Below are positions 45,600-54,258 of a stretch of DNA of 64,000 bases, piece after piece. This DNA comes from JANYLB01 sp963837715 (GTDB taxonomy: Bacteria; Actinomycetota; Acidimicrobiia; IMCC26256; JANYLB01): assembly GCA_963837715.1 (NCBI GenBank), contig CAWIOF010000002.1:558001-622000 (forward strand), written 5' to 3'. Below the pieces are notes generated by a model. That model was given only the letters and a program-made list of their open reading frames with translations. It was not told the DNA's origin and made no database searches. Every line of letters starts with the position of its first letter. Within the stretch, counting starts at the first letter, position 1. The position numbers and the translations under genes were made by a program.

Positions 45600-47057
45600 T
45601 CAGGCCACGCGCCCCCAGCGCTCGATCGGGAGCTCGGTCCACACCTCGGCTCCATCGGCGGTGACGCACACGCAGCGTTCGGCGCGGTACCCGCCGACGC
45701 CGTCGCGGAACACGTACGGCTCGACCATGATCACCTGGCCCTCCACGAGCGGCATCTCCCGCTCGGCTCCGATCCCGAGGTCGGTGCCGGCAAACGGCAG
45801 CTCGACGCCGCCGAAGCCGAGGCCGTGGGCCACGTAGAGGCCGAAGGGCCACGGCGGGTTCGGCTCGGGCCAGCCGGCGAGGGCCGCGGTGCGCAGATCG
45901 GCTGCGGTGGCGCCTGGTGCAATCGCGTCGGTGACGCGATCGGCGACCTCGAGCCACCGATGGGCGAGCCGCGCTTCGTCGCGTGACGGTTCCCGGCCCA
46001 CGAGCACGGTCCAGCCGACGTCGGTCATCGCGCCGTCGAACCAGAAGCCCAGGTCGATCGCGAGGTGGTCGCCGGCTGCGAGCGGTCGGTCGCCCGTGAG
46101 CTGCGTCCACGGCGCGTGACCGGACCACGGGCCGCGCAGCCACCCGACGTCGGATCGGTCGCGGGGGAGGACCCGCCACACGTGGTCGATGTGATCGGCG
46201 CGGAGACCGACCGCCCTCGCGCGTGCGCGCAGGATCTCCTGCGCGTCGAGTTCGGTCATCCCCACCTCGACGGCGGCGAGCGCCTCGGTGAGTGCGCGTT
46301 CGCTGCGCGCCGAGCCATCGCGGAGGGTCGCGAGCTCGGCCCGACTGCGGGGGAACGCCGCCGCGGCGACGAGCGGGGCCGCGTCGATCCACTCGATGCC
46401 GGGCCGGGTGGCCGACAGCCGGGCCAGGTCGTCGAGCGCGATCCGGTCGAGCGCGATCCGGCCCGCGTGGGGGAGGGTCGACGGGTTGATCTCGGTGGTG
46501 GCATCCTCGCCGGCGGCGCGCGCGGCCTCGGGGGTTCGCAGCAACCAGGCGTCGACGGCGAGGCGGTCGGCGGCGTCGAGGAACCGGGCCCGCCGGGCCG
46601 ACGTCACCACCGGGCGGTCGGCGATGTCGGGCGCGGTCGCGGTGAACCGTTCGGCCGGGCCGAGGATCAGCGACGCGTCGCGCAGCTCCACGCCGGGGAG
46701 CGCCGCCCGGATCACCGCGAAGGCGCGCGGAGAACCGGTGTCGACGTAGACCGGGCCGGCGGCCGCGTCACCGAGCCACTCGGGGAGCCGCGCCGCGAGC
46801 GCGACGACGTCGAAGAGCACGGGATGCACGTGGTCCTCCGGCAGGTGCATCGCGCCGTCGGGATCGGGCGTGCAGACGTGGGGAGGCCCCTCGAGCGGCA
46901 GGAACAGGTTCGGGAACGGCGCGTCGCTCTGGTACACGTGGATCCGGAGGTGACCGCCGACGGCGGCCGCGGCGGCCGCGCGGGTCACGAACAGCGCGGA
47001 GCCGCCCGCGGCGCGCACCCGTGCCTGGTACCGGATCCAGGGCTGCTCGTTCGTCAC
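45600..47057 (-). CDS. M24-family metallopeptidase (Xaa-Pro aminopeptidase-like)
   Basis: The 485-residue protein has a large N-terminal domain and a C-terminal 'pita-bread' M24 domain from about residue 245 (LTEALAAVEVGMTELDAQEILRARARA). Candidate metal ligands are the Asp pair in AIDLGFWFDGAMTDVGWT, the His in YVAHGLGFGG and the Glu residues in MVEPYVFRDG and GYRAERCV. These suit aminopeptidase P or creatinase-like activity. It is the last gene of a minus-strand run with the small acidic protein and the acyl-CoA synthetase. Confidence 0.8.
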   Translation of the reverse strand: MTNEQPWIRYQARVRAAGGSALFVTRAAAAAAVGGHLRIHVYQSDAPFPNLFLPLEGPPHVCTPDPDGAMHLPEDHVHPVLFDVVALAARLPEWLGDAAAGPVYVDTGSPRAFAVIRAALPGVELRDASLILGPAERFTATAPDIADRPVVTSARRARFLDAADRLAVDAWLLRTPEAARAAGEDATTEINPSTLPHAGRIALDRIALDDLARLSATRPGIEWIDAAPLVAAAAFPRSRAELATLRDGSARSERALTEALAAVEVGMTELDAQEILRARARAVGLRADHIDHVWRVLPRDRSDVGWLRGPWSGHAPWTQLTGDRPLAAGDHLAIDLGFWFDGAMTDVGWTVLVGREPSRDEARLAHRWLEVADRVTDAIAPGATAADLRTAALAGWPEPNPPWPFGLYVAHGLGFGGVELPFAGTDLGIGAEREMPLVEGQVIMVEPYVFRDGVGGYRAERCVCVTADGAEVWTELPIERWGRVA

Positions 47058-47082
47058 GTAGGGGCCCGGGGTGACGGTCGCT

Positions 47083-47271
47083 TCACTCGTCGACGGGTTG
47101 GTGGGGATCGTCGAGCACCAGACCGAGCTCCGCGAGCTCCTCCTGGTCGACCTCGAGGAGGTCGGCGGCCTCCTGCTCGTCTTCGTCGCGGTCGGTGCGG
47201 GGCAGCGCGTCGTCGTCGATGCCGAGCACCTCGCTGAAGTCGTCGTCTTCGGGGGTCCGGTCAGTGTCCAT
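47083..47271 (-). CDS. Small acidic hypothetical protein
   Basis: The 62-residue product is strongly acidic (about one third Asp+Glu: TPEDDDFSEVLGIDDD, DRDEDEQEAADLLEVDQEEL) and has no Cys, Trp or membrane segment. It lies between the M24 gene and the acyl-CoA synthetase on the same strand, with short gaps. It resembles nothing I recognise. Its biased composition matches a disordered protein; it could instead be noise, but no competing gene occupies the stretch. Confidence 0.5.
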   Translation of the reverse strand: MDTDRTPEDDDFSEVLGIDDDALPRTDRDEDEQEAADLLEVDQEELAELGLVLDDPHQPVDE

Positions 47272-47323
47272 GCGTGGTCTCCGTGCCGCCGGTTGGATCA
47301 GGTCTTCGCCATCTTGGCGCGGA

Positions 47324-48877
47324 TCACCGGGTCCCGGGGTCCGGTGCCAACTCGGCGCGGAGTTGCTGCTTCAGCACCTTGCCGGCCGCGTTGCGCGGGA
47401 GCTCGGCGCAGAACGACACCGCCCGGGGTGTCTTGAATCCAGCGAGGTGGGCTCGGCACAGGGCCAAGAGCTCGTCTTCGTCGACCGACGCGCCCGTGCG
47501 GGGCACGACCACCGCGGTGACCCGTTCTCCCCAGCGGGCATCGGGAACCCCGATCACCGCGACGTCGGCGACCCCGGGATGACGGTGGAGCACGTCTTCA
47601 ACCTCCCGCGATGCGACGTTCTCGCCGCCGCTCACGATCACGTCCTTGAGGCGATCGACGACCGTGAGGAGACCATCGGGGTCGATCCGGCCGACGTCGC
47701 CGGTGTGCAGCCACCCCTCGACCCGCGCCGCGGCGCTCGCCGCGGGGTCGTCGTGGTACCCCGCGAACACCTGGGGCGCCCGCACGAGGATCTCGGCGTT
47801 CTCCGGCGCGAGCCGCACCTCGACGCCGGGCGCCGCACGACCGGCGGCCCGGAGCATTCGCTCGTCGCCGGCCGCGGCCTGCCGGTGTTCGACGGGGCCG
47901 AGGAACACGGCGTTGCCCGAGAGCTCGGTCATCCCGTAGCCCTGCGAGAGATCCCAGTCCCAGCGCGCCACCGTCGCGCGCAGCACGGGCGCCGGGATCG
48001 ACGACGCGCCGTACCCCAACGCACGGATCGTCGCGAGGTCGTCGTCGTGCACTGCCGCCGAGTCGAGCAGCATCGAGATCATCGTCGGAGCGAGCGACAG
48101 CATGGTCACGCTGTGCTCCCGCACCAGCGAGGCCATGCGGGCCGGGTCGAAGCGACGCATGAGCACCACCGGACGGGCGCAGCGGTGCATGACCAACACG
48201 TTGTACCCGGCCACGTGACACAAGGGGAAGGGGGTGAGGAGGGTGTCGGCGGGCCCCACCGGTCGGGCCGCGAGCGTGGAGGCGACCGCCGCGAGCAGTC
48301 CGACGTGGGTGAGCTGGGCGAGCTTGGGCGAACCGGTGGTTCCACTCGTGCCCACGAGCCACGCCACCGCAGCCGCATCCGGAGGTGCCGGATCGGGAGG
48401 GGAAGGAAGTGGACCGGGTCCGTCGGTCGTGCGGCGAAGGTGTTCGTACGGGAGATCGACCGGGTCGCGGGGCTCGTCGATCTCACCGGGTTGGTCGAGT
48501 CCGATGATCGTCTCCACGCCGGCGGCCCGAGCGCTTCCCGGCCCGAGCCGCGCGAGCAGCTCGGCTTCGGCGATCAGGACCCTGGCCCCCGAACGGGCGA
48601 GTGCCGTGCCCCATTCCTCGGGATGGAGCCGATGGTTCAGCGGAACGAGCACGCACCCGGCGCGCGGGACCGCGGAGTAGCACTCGACGTACTCCGCCCG
48701 GTTCTCGGAGAGGATCGCGATCCGATCGCCCGTTTCCATCATCGCGCCGAGGCCGCGGGCGACGGCACGCACCCGCGCGTCGAGCTCGCTGAACGTGCAC
48801 GCACCGGCGTCGGTGACCAGCGCGACACCGTTCGGCGCGCGACGCGCGGCATCGGCGACGAGGTCGTGGAGCAACAC
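47324..48877 (-). CDS. AMP-dependent acyl-CoA synthetase/ligase
   Basis: The 517-residue ANL-superfamily enzyme activates a carboxylic acid to acyl-AMP and then acyl-CoA. The AMP-binding P-loop is GTSGTTGSPKLAQ (about 170-182), the A5 segment is QGYGMTE, and A7 is LHTGDVGRID. A8 is DRLKDVIVSGGENV, and the C-terminal Lys lies in RNAAGKVLKQ. Acid specificity is unknown; the catabolic neighbourhood suggests an aromatic or cyclic acid. It is divergent from the VOC gene at 48963. Confidence 0.9.
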   Translation of the reverse strand: MLLHDLVADAARRAPNGVALVTDAGACTFSELDARVRAVARGLGAMMETGDRIAILSENRAEYVECYSAVPRAGCVLVPLNHRLHPEEWGTALARSGARVLIAEAELLARLGPGSARAAGVETIIGLDQPGEIDEPRDPVDLPYEHLRRTTDGPGPLPSPPDPAPPDAAAVAWLVGTSGTTGSPKLAQLTHVGLLAAVASTLAARPVGPADTLLTPFPLCHVAGYNVLVMHRCARPVVLMRRFDPARMASLVREHSVTMLSLAPTMISMLLDSAAVHDDDLATIRALGYGASSIPAPVLRATVARWDWDLSQGYGMTELSGNAVFLGPVEHRQAAAGDERMLRAAGRAAPGVEVRLAPENAEILVRAPQVFAGYHDDPAASAAARVEGWLHTGDVGRIDPDGLLTVVDRLKDVIVSGGENVASREVEDVLHRHPGVADVAVIGVPDARWGERVTAVVVPRTGASVDEDELLALCRAHLAGFKTPRAVSFCAELPRNAAGKVLKQQLRAELAPDPGTR

Positions 48878-48962
48878 GGAGCCATCGTGGCACGCGCCGA
48901 CGTGCGTCGCGCCGCCGTGCCGGCAGCGGGGACGCCCTCAGGGCGGGCTAGCTTCGCGGCCC

Positions 48963-49400
48963 ATGGTTCGCTTCAGTCATGTGGGGCAGTGCGTCCGCGA
49001 CCTCGACCGGTCTCGTGCGTTCTACGTCGACGCGCTCGGGTTCGAGGAGGTCCTCGACATCGACGTGAGCGGGGAGCAGTCGGCGACGCTGCTGCGACTC
49101 CCCGGTCCCGTCGGCCTCAGGGCGGTCTACCTGCGCCGCGACGGGTTCGTGCTCGAGCTCCTCGGCTTCACCGACCCCGAGCCACTCCCGGCCCGCGGGC
49201 GATCGATGATCGAACCGGGGCTGACCCACGTGTCGGTCGGCGTCGACGACCTCGACGCCGCGTGCGCGGCGGTGCTCGAGCACGGGGGGACCATCTTCGA
49301 GGAATCACGGCTGCCGAGCGCGGTGTTCGTGGCCGATCCCGAGGGCCAGGTGATCGAATTGCTCGCCGGCACGCAGTTCGCCGAGCGGCTGCACGCCTGA
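48963..49400 (+). CDS. VOC/glyoxalase-like protein
   Basis: The 145-residue VOC protein (FSHVGQCVRDLDRSRAFYVDALGFEEV; second module LTHVSVGVDDLDAACAAV ... VFVADPEGQVIELLA) keeps the metal-ligand pattern His, Glu, His, Glu of methylmalonyl-CoA epimerase and glyoxalase I relatives. The substrate is undetermined. ATG 48963 is chosen because upstream sequence is the divergent promoter region. Confidence 0.8.
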   Translation: MVRFSHVGQCVRDLDRSRAFYVDALGFEEVLDIDVSGEQSATLLRLPGPVGLRAVYLRRDGFVLELLGFTDPEPLPARGRSMIEPGLTHVSVGVDDLDAACAAVLEHGGTIFEESRLPSAVFVADPEGQVIELLAGTQFAERLHA

Positions 49401-49431
49401 CCTCAGCCGCTGGGCTCGATCCCGGCGGGAG

Positions 49432-50235
49432 TCACCTGAGTGCGTCGAGGAACCGCTGCCGGTTCACGGTGAACCACCGTTCCCGACGCCGGTAGCGTTC
49501 GGCTCCTCCCATCTGGTTCCACATCTCGGTGAAGGCCGGATCTCCCGCGTCGACGCGCCGCTGCACGAACGCGCCCCCACCCCGCATCTGGTCGGCAAGC
49601 GCGTCGACGAGCTCGGCCCGATCGGTGGAGAGCCCGTATCCGTCGGCGACGACCCGCAGTCGGGTGAAGGGATCGAGGCCACGGCGTCCGGTGCGCGCGG
49701 CGTCGCCGTCGGTGTCGATCGGGACGCACATGCGGGCGAGCGAAGCGAGGTCGAACACGCGGCGACCGGGGGCGGCGAAGTCGAAATCGAGCAAGGCGAC
49801 CGCCAACCCGGAGCGGTACACGACGTTCTCCGGGCACACGTCGTTGTGGCAGATCACCTCCCCGGCCTGCAGATCGGCCAGCTCCCGGTCCCACCGGGCG
49901 TCGGCGGGCGCGACGAAGTCCACGGTCGCGTCGTGGAACCGACGCAGGAGCGATGCGGTGCTCGCGAGCACGGCGTCGGTCTGCGACCAGTCGGGAAAGG
50001 GAGGAGTCGGGACGTCGCCGGGAACGAAGCGGAGGCGTTCCCGGCCCGCGCCGATCCCGAGCGGCTCGGGGACGCCGTCGAACCCCGAGGCGCGGACGTG
50101 GGCCAACAGGGCGTGGACGGTCGGCGCTTGGGATCCGGCCGGCCGGTGGGTCTCGTCGCCGATCCGAACGACGCGACCAGCATTGCCGACCCCTCCGTGG
50201 AGCACCTCCTCGCGCGGGGGCTGCGCGGCGTCCAT
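49432..50235 (-). CDS. Aminoglycoside-phosphotransferase/choline-kinase-like protein
   Basis: The 267-residue protein has the kinase catalytic loop HNDVCPENVV (about 155-164) and the metal-binding LLDFDFAAPG, which corresponds to Brenner's motif plus D-x-D of the APH family. The N-terminal glycine-rich loop is GGVGNAGRVVRIGDETHRP. Such proteins phosphorylate small hydroxyl compounds; antibiotic resistance should not be assumed. The start at 50235 (MDAAQPPREE) is chosen; the frame upstream overlaps the divergent gene. Confidence 0.75.
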   Translation of the reverse strand: MDAAQPPREEVLHGGVGNAGRVVRIGDETHRPAGSQAPTVHALLAHVRASGFDGVPEPLGIGAGRERLRFVPGDVPTPPFPDWSQTDAVLASTASLLRRFHDATVDFVAPADARWDRELADLQAGEVICHNDVCPENVVYRSGLAVALLDFDFAAPGRRVFDLASLARMCVPIDTDGDAARTGRRGLDPFTRLRVVADGYGLSTDRAELVDALADQMRGGGAFVQRRVDAGDPAFTEMWNQMGGAERYRRRERWFTVNRQRFLDALR

Positions 50236-50285
50236 GTCGGAGAGTCTCGCGGACGACGCGTCACGGGCGGTCCTACGCTCGGGGG

Positions 50286-51167
50286 ATGGCCGACGAGCAG
50301 GAGACCGATGCCGCCCTCGAGTCGGCGCTCGATGACCTCTTCGCGAGTGATCCGAACGAGTTCGTCGCCACACGCAAGCGTCTGGTCGCCGGCCTGCGGG
50401 CTCAGGGACATGCCGCGGCCGCCCGTCGGCTGATGGCGACGCGACGTCCGACCAAGTCGGCCGCAGCGCTCAACGCCCTCGCCCGCCGGCACCCGGCGCT
50501 GATCGAAGCGTTGCTCGACCGTTCGGCCGAGCTGCGGGTCGCGCAGGCCCGGGCGCTCGCCGGTGAGCCGGGCTCACAACGCGACGCAACGCGGGATCAG
50601 CGTCGGGCCCTCACCGATGCCGCCGATGCGACGGTCGCGATGCTCGGTGCAACGGGCGAAGCGGCCCGGGCGGAGATCCTCTCGACCCTCCAGGGCGCCG
50701 CAGTCGACGACGAGCTCGGTGCCCAGCTGCGCTCGGGGCGCCTCGAACGGACGGAGGTCGCCGCGACCGGGTTCCCCGAGGATCTCGCCGGCGGCGATGT
50801 CGTGCCGGCTCGTGTCCTCGCGGAGCGTCGAGCTCGCCGAACCGACCGGGCCGAACCCCGCCGCCGGCCCGACACGCGACGGGAGCCCGATCGGGAACAG
50901 GAACGAGCCGCGGAGCAGGAGCAGCGCAAGGACGACGCGCGTCGCCGGGCGGCCGACGAGCTGGCGCGCGCCGAGGAGTTGCTGCGCGGCGCCACGGAGG
51001 ATGCGGCGACCGCAACCGCGGCGGTCACCGAAGCCGAGGCCAGGGTCGCGAAGCTGCGCAGCGAGCTCGAAGCGGCACGGCTCGAGGCGCGAACCGCCAA
51101 GGACCGCGCCGCGGCAGCCAACAGAGAGGTCGCTCGCCGCACCCGCGACGTCGCCCGTCGCCGCTGA
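50286..51167 (+). CDS. Hypothetical coiled-coil protein
   Basis: The 293-residue protein has an N-terminal helical domain (ALESALDDLFASDPNEFVATRKRLVAGLRAQG). An Arg-rich stretch and a long Ala/Arg/Glu-rich C-terminal coiled coil (about 185-293: RRRAADELARAEELL, ARVAKLRSELEAARLEARTAK) follow. No membrane segment or enzymatic motif is visible. Actinobacterial proteins of this kind are of unknown function. It is divergent from the kinase-like gene and convergent with the TauE gene at 51174. Confidence 0.65.
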   Translation: MADEQETDAALESALDDLFASDPNEFVATRKRLVAGLRAQGHAAAARRLMATRRPTKSAAALNALARRHPALIEALLDRSAELRVAQARALAGEPGSQRDATRDQRRALTDAADATVAMLGATGEAARAEILSTLQGAAVDDELGAQLRSGRLERTEVAATGFPEDLAGGDVVPARVLAERRARRTDRAEPRRRPDTRREPDREQERAAEQEQRKDDARRRAADELARAEELLRGATEDAATATAAVTEAEARVAKLRSELEAARLEARTAKDRAAAANREVARRTRDVARRR

Positions 51168-51173
51168 CGTGAT

Positions 51174-52049
51174 TCAGGGGGTGAGGGTGTCGGAGGGGCG
51201 TCGCATCGCCCGGATCGCGACGACGACCCCCAGCACCGCGGCGATCGCGGCGGTGACCAGCACGCTCGCGTTCGATGCGCCGAGCAACTTGAGGCCGGAG
51301 ATGAGGAGCACGACCATGAGGACCGGGCGGATGATGTGGTCGGGTGCGCGCGACGAGAGTCGCGCACCGAGGTAGGTGCCGGGGATCCCGCCTACGAGCA
51401 GCGCGCCCGTCAGCTCGACCTGGACGTCGCCGAACAGGAGATGGCCGAGCGCTGCCGCCGCCACGAGCGGGATCGCCTGGACGAGGTCGGTACCGACGAG
51501 TTGGCCGGCGGTGAGCGCGGGGTAGAGGAGGAGCAGCGCGACGATCATCAGCGATCCGGAGCCGACCGACGTGATCCCCACGACCAGTCCTCCGATCACA
51601 CCGACGATCAGCGTCGGGAACGCGCGCACCGCGATGTCGTGCTGCGCGCCGTCTTCCCCGACGGTCATGCCACGCCGCTTCTGGATCACGGCCCGAGCGA
51701 CCATGCTCGACGCAGCGAGCAGCAGTGCGATCCCGAGGACGATCTCGAGGTTGTCCTGGACACCCTCGCCCAGCGACTCGAGCAGCAGCGCCCCGAGGAA
51801 CGCGGCGGGTACCGAGCCCAGGCAGAGCCATCGGACGAGCTTGAGGTTGACCGTCCCGTGGTGGAGGTGCACGCCGGCGCCGAAGGGTTTCATCACGAGC
51901 GCAGCGACGAGGTCGCTCGACACCGCCGCGAGCGGTTGGATGCCGAATCCCAGGACCAGGATGGGGGTCATGAGCGCACCGCCGCCCATTCCGGTGAGGC
52001 CGACGACAAAGCCGACGCCGAGGCCCGCGAGGGCGACCCACCAATCCAC
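51174..52049 (-). CDS. TauE/SafE-family membrane transporter
   Basis: The 291-residue hydrophobic protein has about eight membrane segments. The two family repeats begin GVGFVVGLTGMGGGALMTP and VGVIGGLVVGITSVGSGSLMI, the conserved glycine-rich loops of this anion exporter family. A short soluble loop (QKRRGMTVGEDGAQ) lies mid-protein. It is only distantly similar to the TauE protein at 16182. A sulfur anion such as sulfite is plausible because a sulfatase operon lies beside it, but that link is inference. Confidence 0.85.
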   Translation of the reverse strand: MDWWVALAGLGVGFVVGLTGMGGGALMTPILVLGFGIQPLAAVSSDLVAALVMKPFGAGVHLHHGTVNLKLVRWLCLGSVPAAFLGALLLESLGEGVQDNLEIVLGIALLLAASSMVARAVIQKRRGMTVGEDGAQHDIAVRAFPTLIVGVIGGLVVGITSVGSGSLMIVALLLLYPALTAGQLVGTDLVQAIPLVAAAALGHLLFGDVQVELTGALLVGGIPGTYLGARLSSRAPDHIIRPVLMVVLLISGLKLLGASNASVLVTAAIAAVLGVVVAIRAMRRPSDTLTP

Positions 52050-52178
52050 CGACGCGTCCCTTCGTCGTCAAGTTTGTCGAGCGGAACAGTAGGAATTCGG
52101 GAGCGGAGAGGTCAAACTCCTGGACCCGGCGCGCGGCGGACTTGTGGCAGGCTCCGTGACTGAACCGAGGGGAGCACC

Positions 52179-52940
52179 ATGGGCGACGGATCTGCGCAAC
52201 CGGCCGAGCGACGGGTGGCCCTGGTCGCCAACGCCGACTTCTACATCGGACCGCCCCTGGCCCGTCTCCTCGCCGCACGGGGCCACGACCTCGTGATCGG
52301 TGACCCCGAACCGGGTCTCGTCGACGAGCTCGAGGCGGCGGGCGCGGCAGTCGAGGTCGTCGACGACGTGCGCGAGCTCGATGATCCGGCCGCGTCCGAG
52401 CGGCTCGTCGCCGCGGCCCTCGCCCGATTCGGCCGCATCGACGCCGCCTGCGCGTTCTCGGGGCGGGTCGTCACCGGTCGGTTCCTCCAGTCGACCGTCG
52501 ACGACCTCCGTACCGTGGTGGCCGGATGCCTCGAGGCGCCGTACCACTTCCTGAAGGCAGTGGTGCCGCCGATGGTCGAGCGCGGCGACGGCCAGGTGCT
52601 CATCGTCACGAGCGCGACGGGCGCCCGGGCGACGCCCGGGGCTCCGCTGTACTCCACCGCGAGAGCAGCGGCGAACCATCTGGTGCGCAACGTCGCCGAC
52701 GAGGTGGCGCGCAAGGGTGTGCAGGTCAACGCGCTCGGCACGAACTTCATGGACTTCCCCGAGTTCCTGCGTGCGACCGGTGGCACCGACCCCGAGATCC
52801 GCAAGCAGCTCGAAGCGGTGGTCCCGATGCGCCGCCTGGGGACGGTCGAGGAGTGCGCGGCGATGTGCGCCGTGTTCCTCGACGGCACGAGCGGCTTCAC
52901 GACCGGTCAGTTCGTCGCCTACGCGGGCGGTTGGGCATGA
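52179..52940 (+). CDS. Halohydrin-dehalogenase-like SDR (Ser-Tyr-Arg triad)
   Basis: This 253-residue SDR-fold protein lacks the features of a dehydrogenase. The glycine cofactor motif is replaced by A17-NADF-Y22-x-G24, and the usual Tyr-x3-Lys is Y158-STA-R162. Together with S145 it gives S-x12-Y-x3-R exactly, the halohydrin dehalogenase triad; the first signature T-x4-F/Y-x-G is met except for Ala in place of Thr. The ending RRLGTVEECAAMCAVFL...TGQFVAYAGGWA also parallels HheC. These enzymes turn vicinal halohydrins into epoxides without NAD(P). HheG, a characterised member, comes from Ilumatobacter. Overlaps the LLM gene (ATGA). Confidence 0.75.
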   Translation: MGDGSAQPAERRVALVANADFYIGPPLARLLAARGHDLVIGDPEPGLVDELEAAGAAVEVVDDVRELDDPAASERLVAAALARFGRIDAACAFSGRVVTGRFLQSTVDDLRTVVAGCLEAPYHFLKAVVPPMVERGDGQVLIVTSATGARATPGAPLYSTARAAANHLVRNVADEVARKGVQVNALGTNFMDFPEFLRATGGTDPEIRKQLEAVVPMRRLGTVEECAAMCAVFLDGTSGFTTGQFVAYAGGWA

Positions 52941-53809
52941 AGTTCGGGATCGCGTTCGCCAACATCGGTCCGTTCGTGGAGCCCGACAACGCGGTGGCCT
53001 TCGCGCAGGCGGCGGAGGCAGCCGGGTTCGAGTCACTGTGGACCGTCGAGCACGTGGTCGTGCCGTCGGGCTACGAGTCGACCTATCCCTACAGCGGATC
53101 GGGCAAGATGCCCGGACCCGAGGAGTCACCGATCCCCGATCCGTTGATCTGGCTCGCGTACCTCGCCGCCGCGACGTCGAGGATCCACCTCGCGACCGGG
53201 ATCCTGATCGTGCCGCAGCGCAACCCGGTCGTGCTGGCCAAGGAGCTCGCGACGCTCGACCAGCTGTCGGGTGGACGGCTCGAGCTCGGCATCGGCGTCG
53301 GCTGGCTCGAGGAGGAGTTCGACGCGATCGGCGTGCCGTTCGGCGACCGCGGCCGTCGGACCGACGACCACATCGCGGCCATGCGCGCCCTCTGGACCGA
53401 AGACAAGGCGTCGTACCACGGCGACTTCACCGACTTCACCGATTGCATCCTCACCCCGAAGCCCGCGCAGGGTTCGGTGCCGGTGCACGTCGGGGGCCAC
53501 ACCGACATCGCGGCGAAGCGGGCCGGCCGCCTCGGCGACGGGTTCTTCCCCGCCAAGGGCGACCACGCCGAGCTCGACCGACTGTTCACGCTCGTGCGCG
53601 ACACCGCCGCCGAACACGGTCGCGACGGCTCGAAGATCGAGATGACGACCGGCGGGAACGGGGCGATCGGAGAGCACGCCCTCGACGAGGTGAAGGCGCT
53701 GGCCGACATCGGGACCGACCGCGTGATCCTGCCGTCGTTCCTCTTCTTCGGCGAGACCGCCGCCGGGCTCGCCCGGTACGGCGACGACGTCATCAGCAAG
53801 GCCGGTTGA
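52937..53809 (+). CDS. LLM-class F420-dependent oxidoreductase
   Basis: The 290-residue luciferase-like monooxygenase fold protein belongs to the F420-dependent group common in actinobacteria. It opens MKFGIAFANIGPFVEPDNAVAFAQAAEAAGF, with ATGILIVPQRNPVVLAKELATLDQLSGGRLELGIGVGW as the core and VHVGGHTDIAAKRAGRLGDGF later. The cofactor is probably F420 rather than FMN, by family resemblance. The ATG overlaps the stop of the dehalogenase-like gene. Confidence 0.85.
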   Translation: MKFGIAFANIGPFVEPDNAVAFAQAAEAAGFESLWTVEHVVVPSGYESTYPYSGSGKMPGPEESPIPDPLIWLAYLAAATSRIHLATGILIVPQRNPVVLAKELATLDQLSGGRLELGIGVGWLEEEFDAIGVPFGDRGRRTDDHIAAMRALWTEDKASYHGDFTDFTDCILTPKPAQGSVPVHVGGHTDIAAKRAGRLGDGFFPAKGDHAELDRLFTLVRDTAAEHGRDGSKIEMTTGGNGAIGEHALDEVKALADIGTDRVILPSFLFFGETAAGLARYGDDVISKAG

Positions 53810-53832
53810 CTCGTGCTCCCGGTCGAGCGCGC

Positions 53833-54258
53833 ATGAGCGGAGCGTCGGTCCGCAAGGAGATCCGAATCCACCGTCGGGCCGACGAGGTGTGGGATCGCAT
53901 CGCCGATCCGGGAGTGATCCAGGACTGGTTCCCCGGGATCGTCGCGTCGACGGTCGACGGGACGACGCGCGTCATCACGCTCGGCTCGGGCATCTCGATG
54001 CCCGAGGAGATCATCACCCAGGACCCGATCCTGCGGCGCTTCCAGTACCGCATCACCGTCGGCGTGTTCCGGAACCACCTCGGCACCATCGACGTGATCG
54101 ATCTCCACGACGAGACGTGCCTCGTCGTGTACTCCACCGACGCCGATCCCCGCACGATGGCGCTCGTGATCGGCGCCGCGACGGCCGAAGCGCTCGTGGA
54201 ACTGCGAGATCAGATGGAAGCGCGTGCCGAACCGCCAACCCGTGTGAAGGGCTCCTGA
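53833..54258 (+). CDS. SRPBCC (START-like) domain protein
   Basis: The 141-residue protein has the pattern of polyketide-cyclase/START-like proteins (VRKEIRIHRRADEVWDRIADPGVIQDWFPGIVAS ... FQYRITVGVF). These bind hydrophobic ligands in a helix-grip cavity. Its last base is the first base of the sulfatase ATG (TGATG), so it is coupled to it. The ligand is unknown. Confidence 0.75.
   Translation: MSGASVRKEIRIHRRADEVWDRIADPGVIQDWFPGIVASTVDGTTRVITLGSGISMPEEIITQDPILRRFQYRITVGVFRNHLGTIDVIDLHDETCLVVYSTDADPRTMALVIGAATAEALVELRDQMEARAEPPTRVKGS

Noticed and set aside
49432..50235. Aminoglycoside resistance gene
   Set aside because: Kinase motifs are present, but the family is broad and nothing ties this member to antibiotics.
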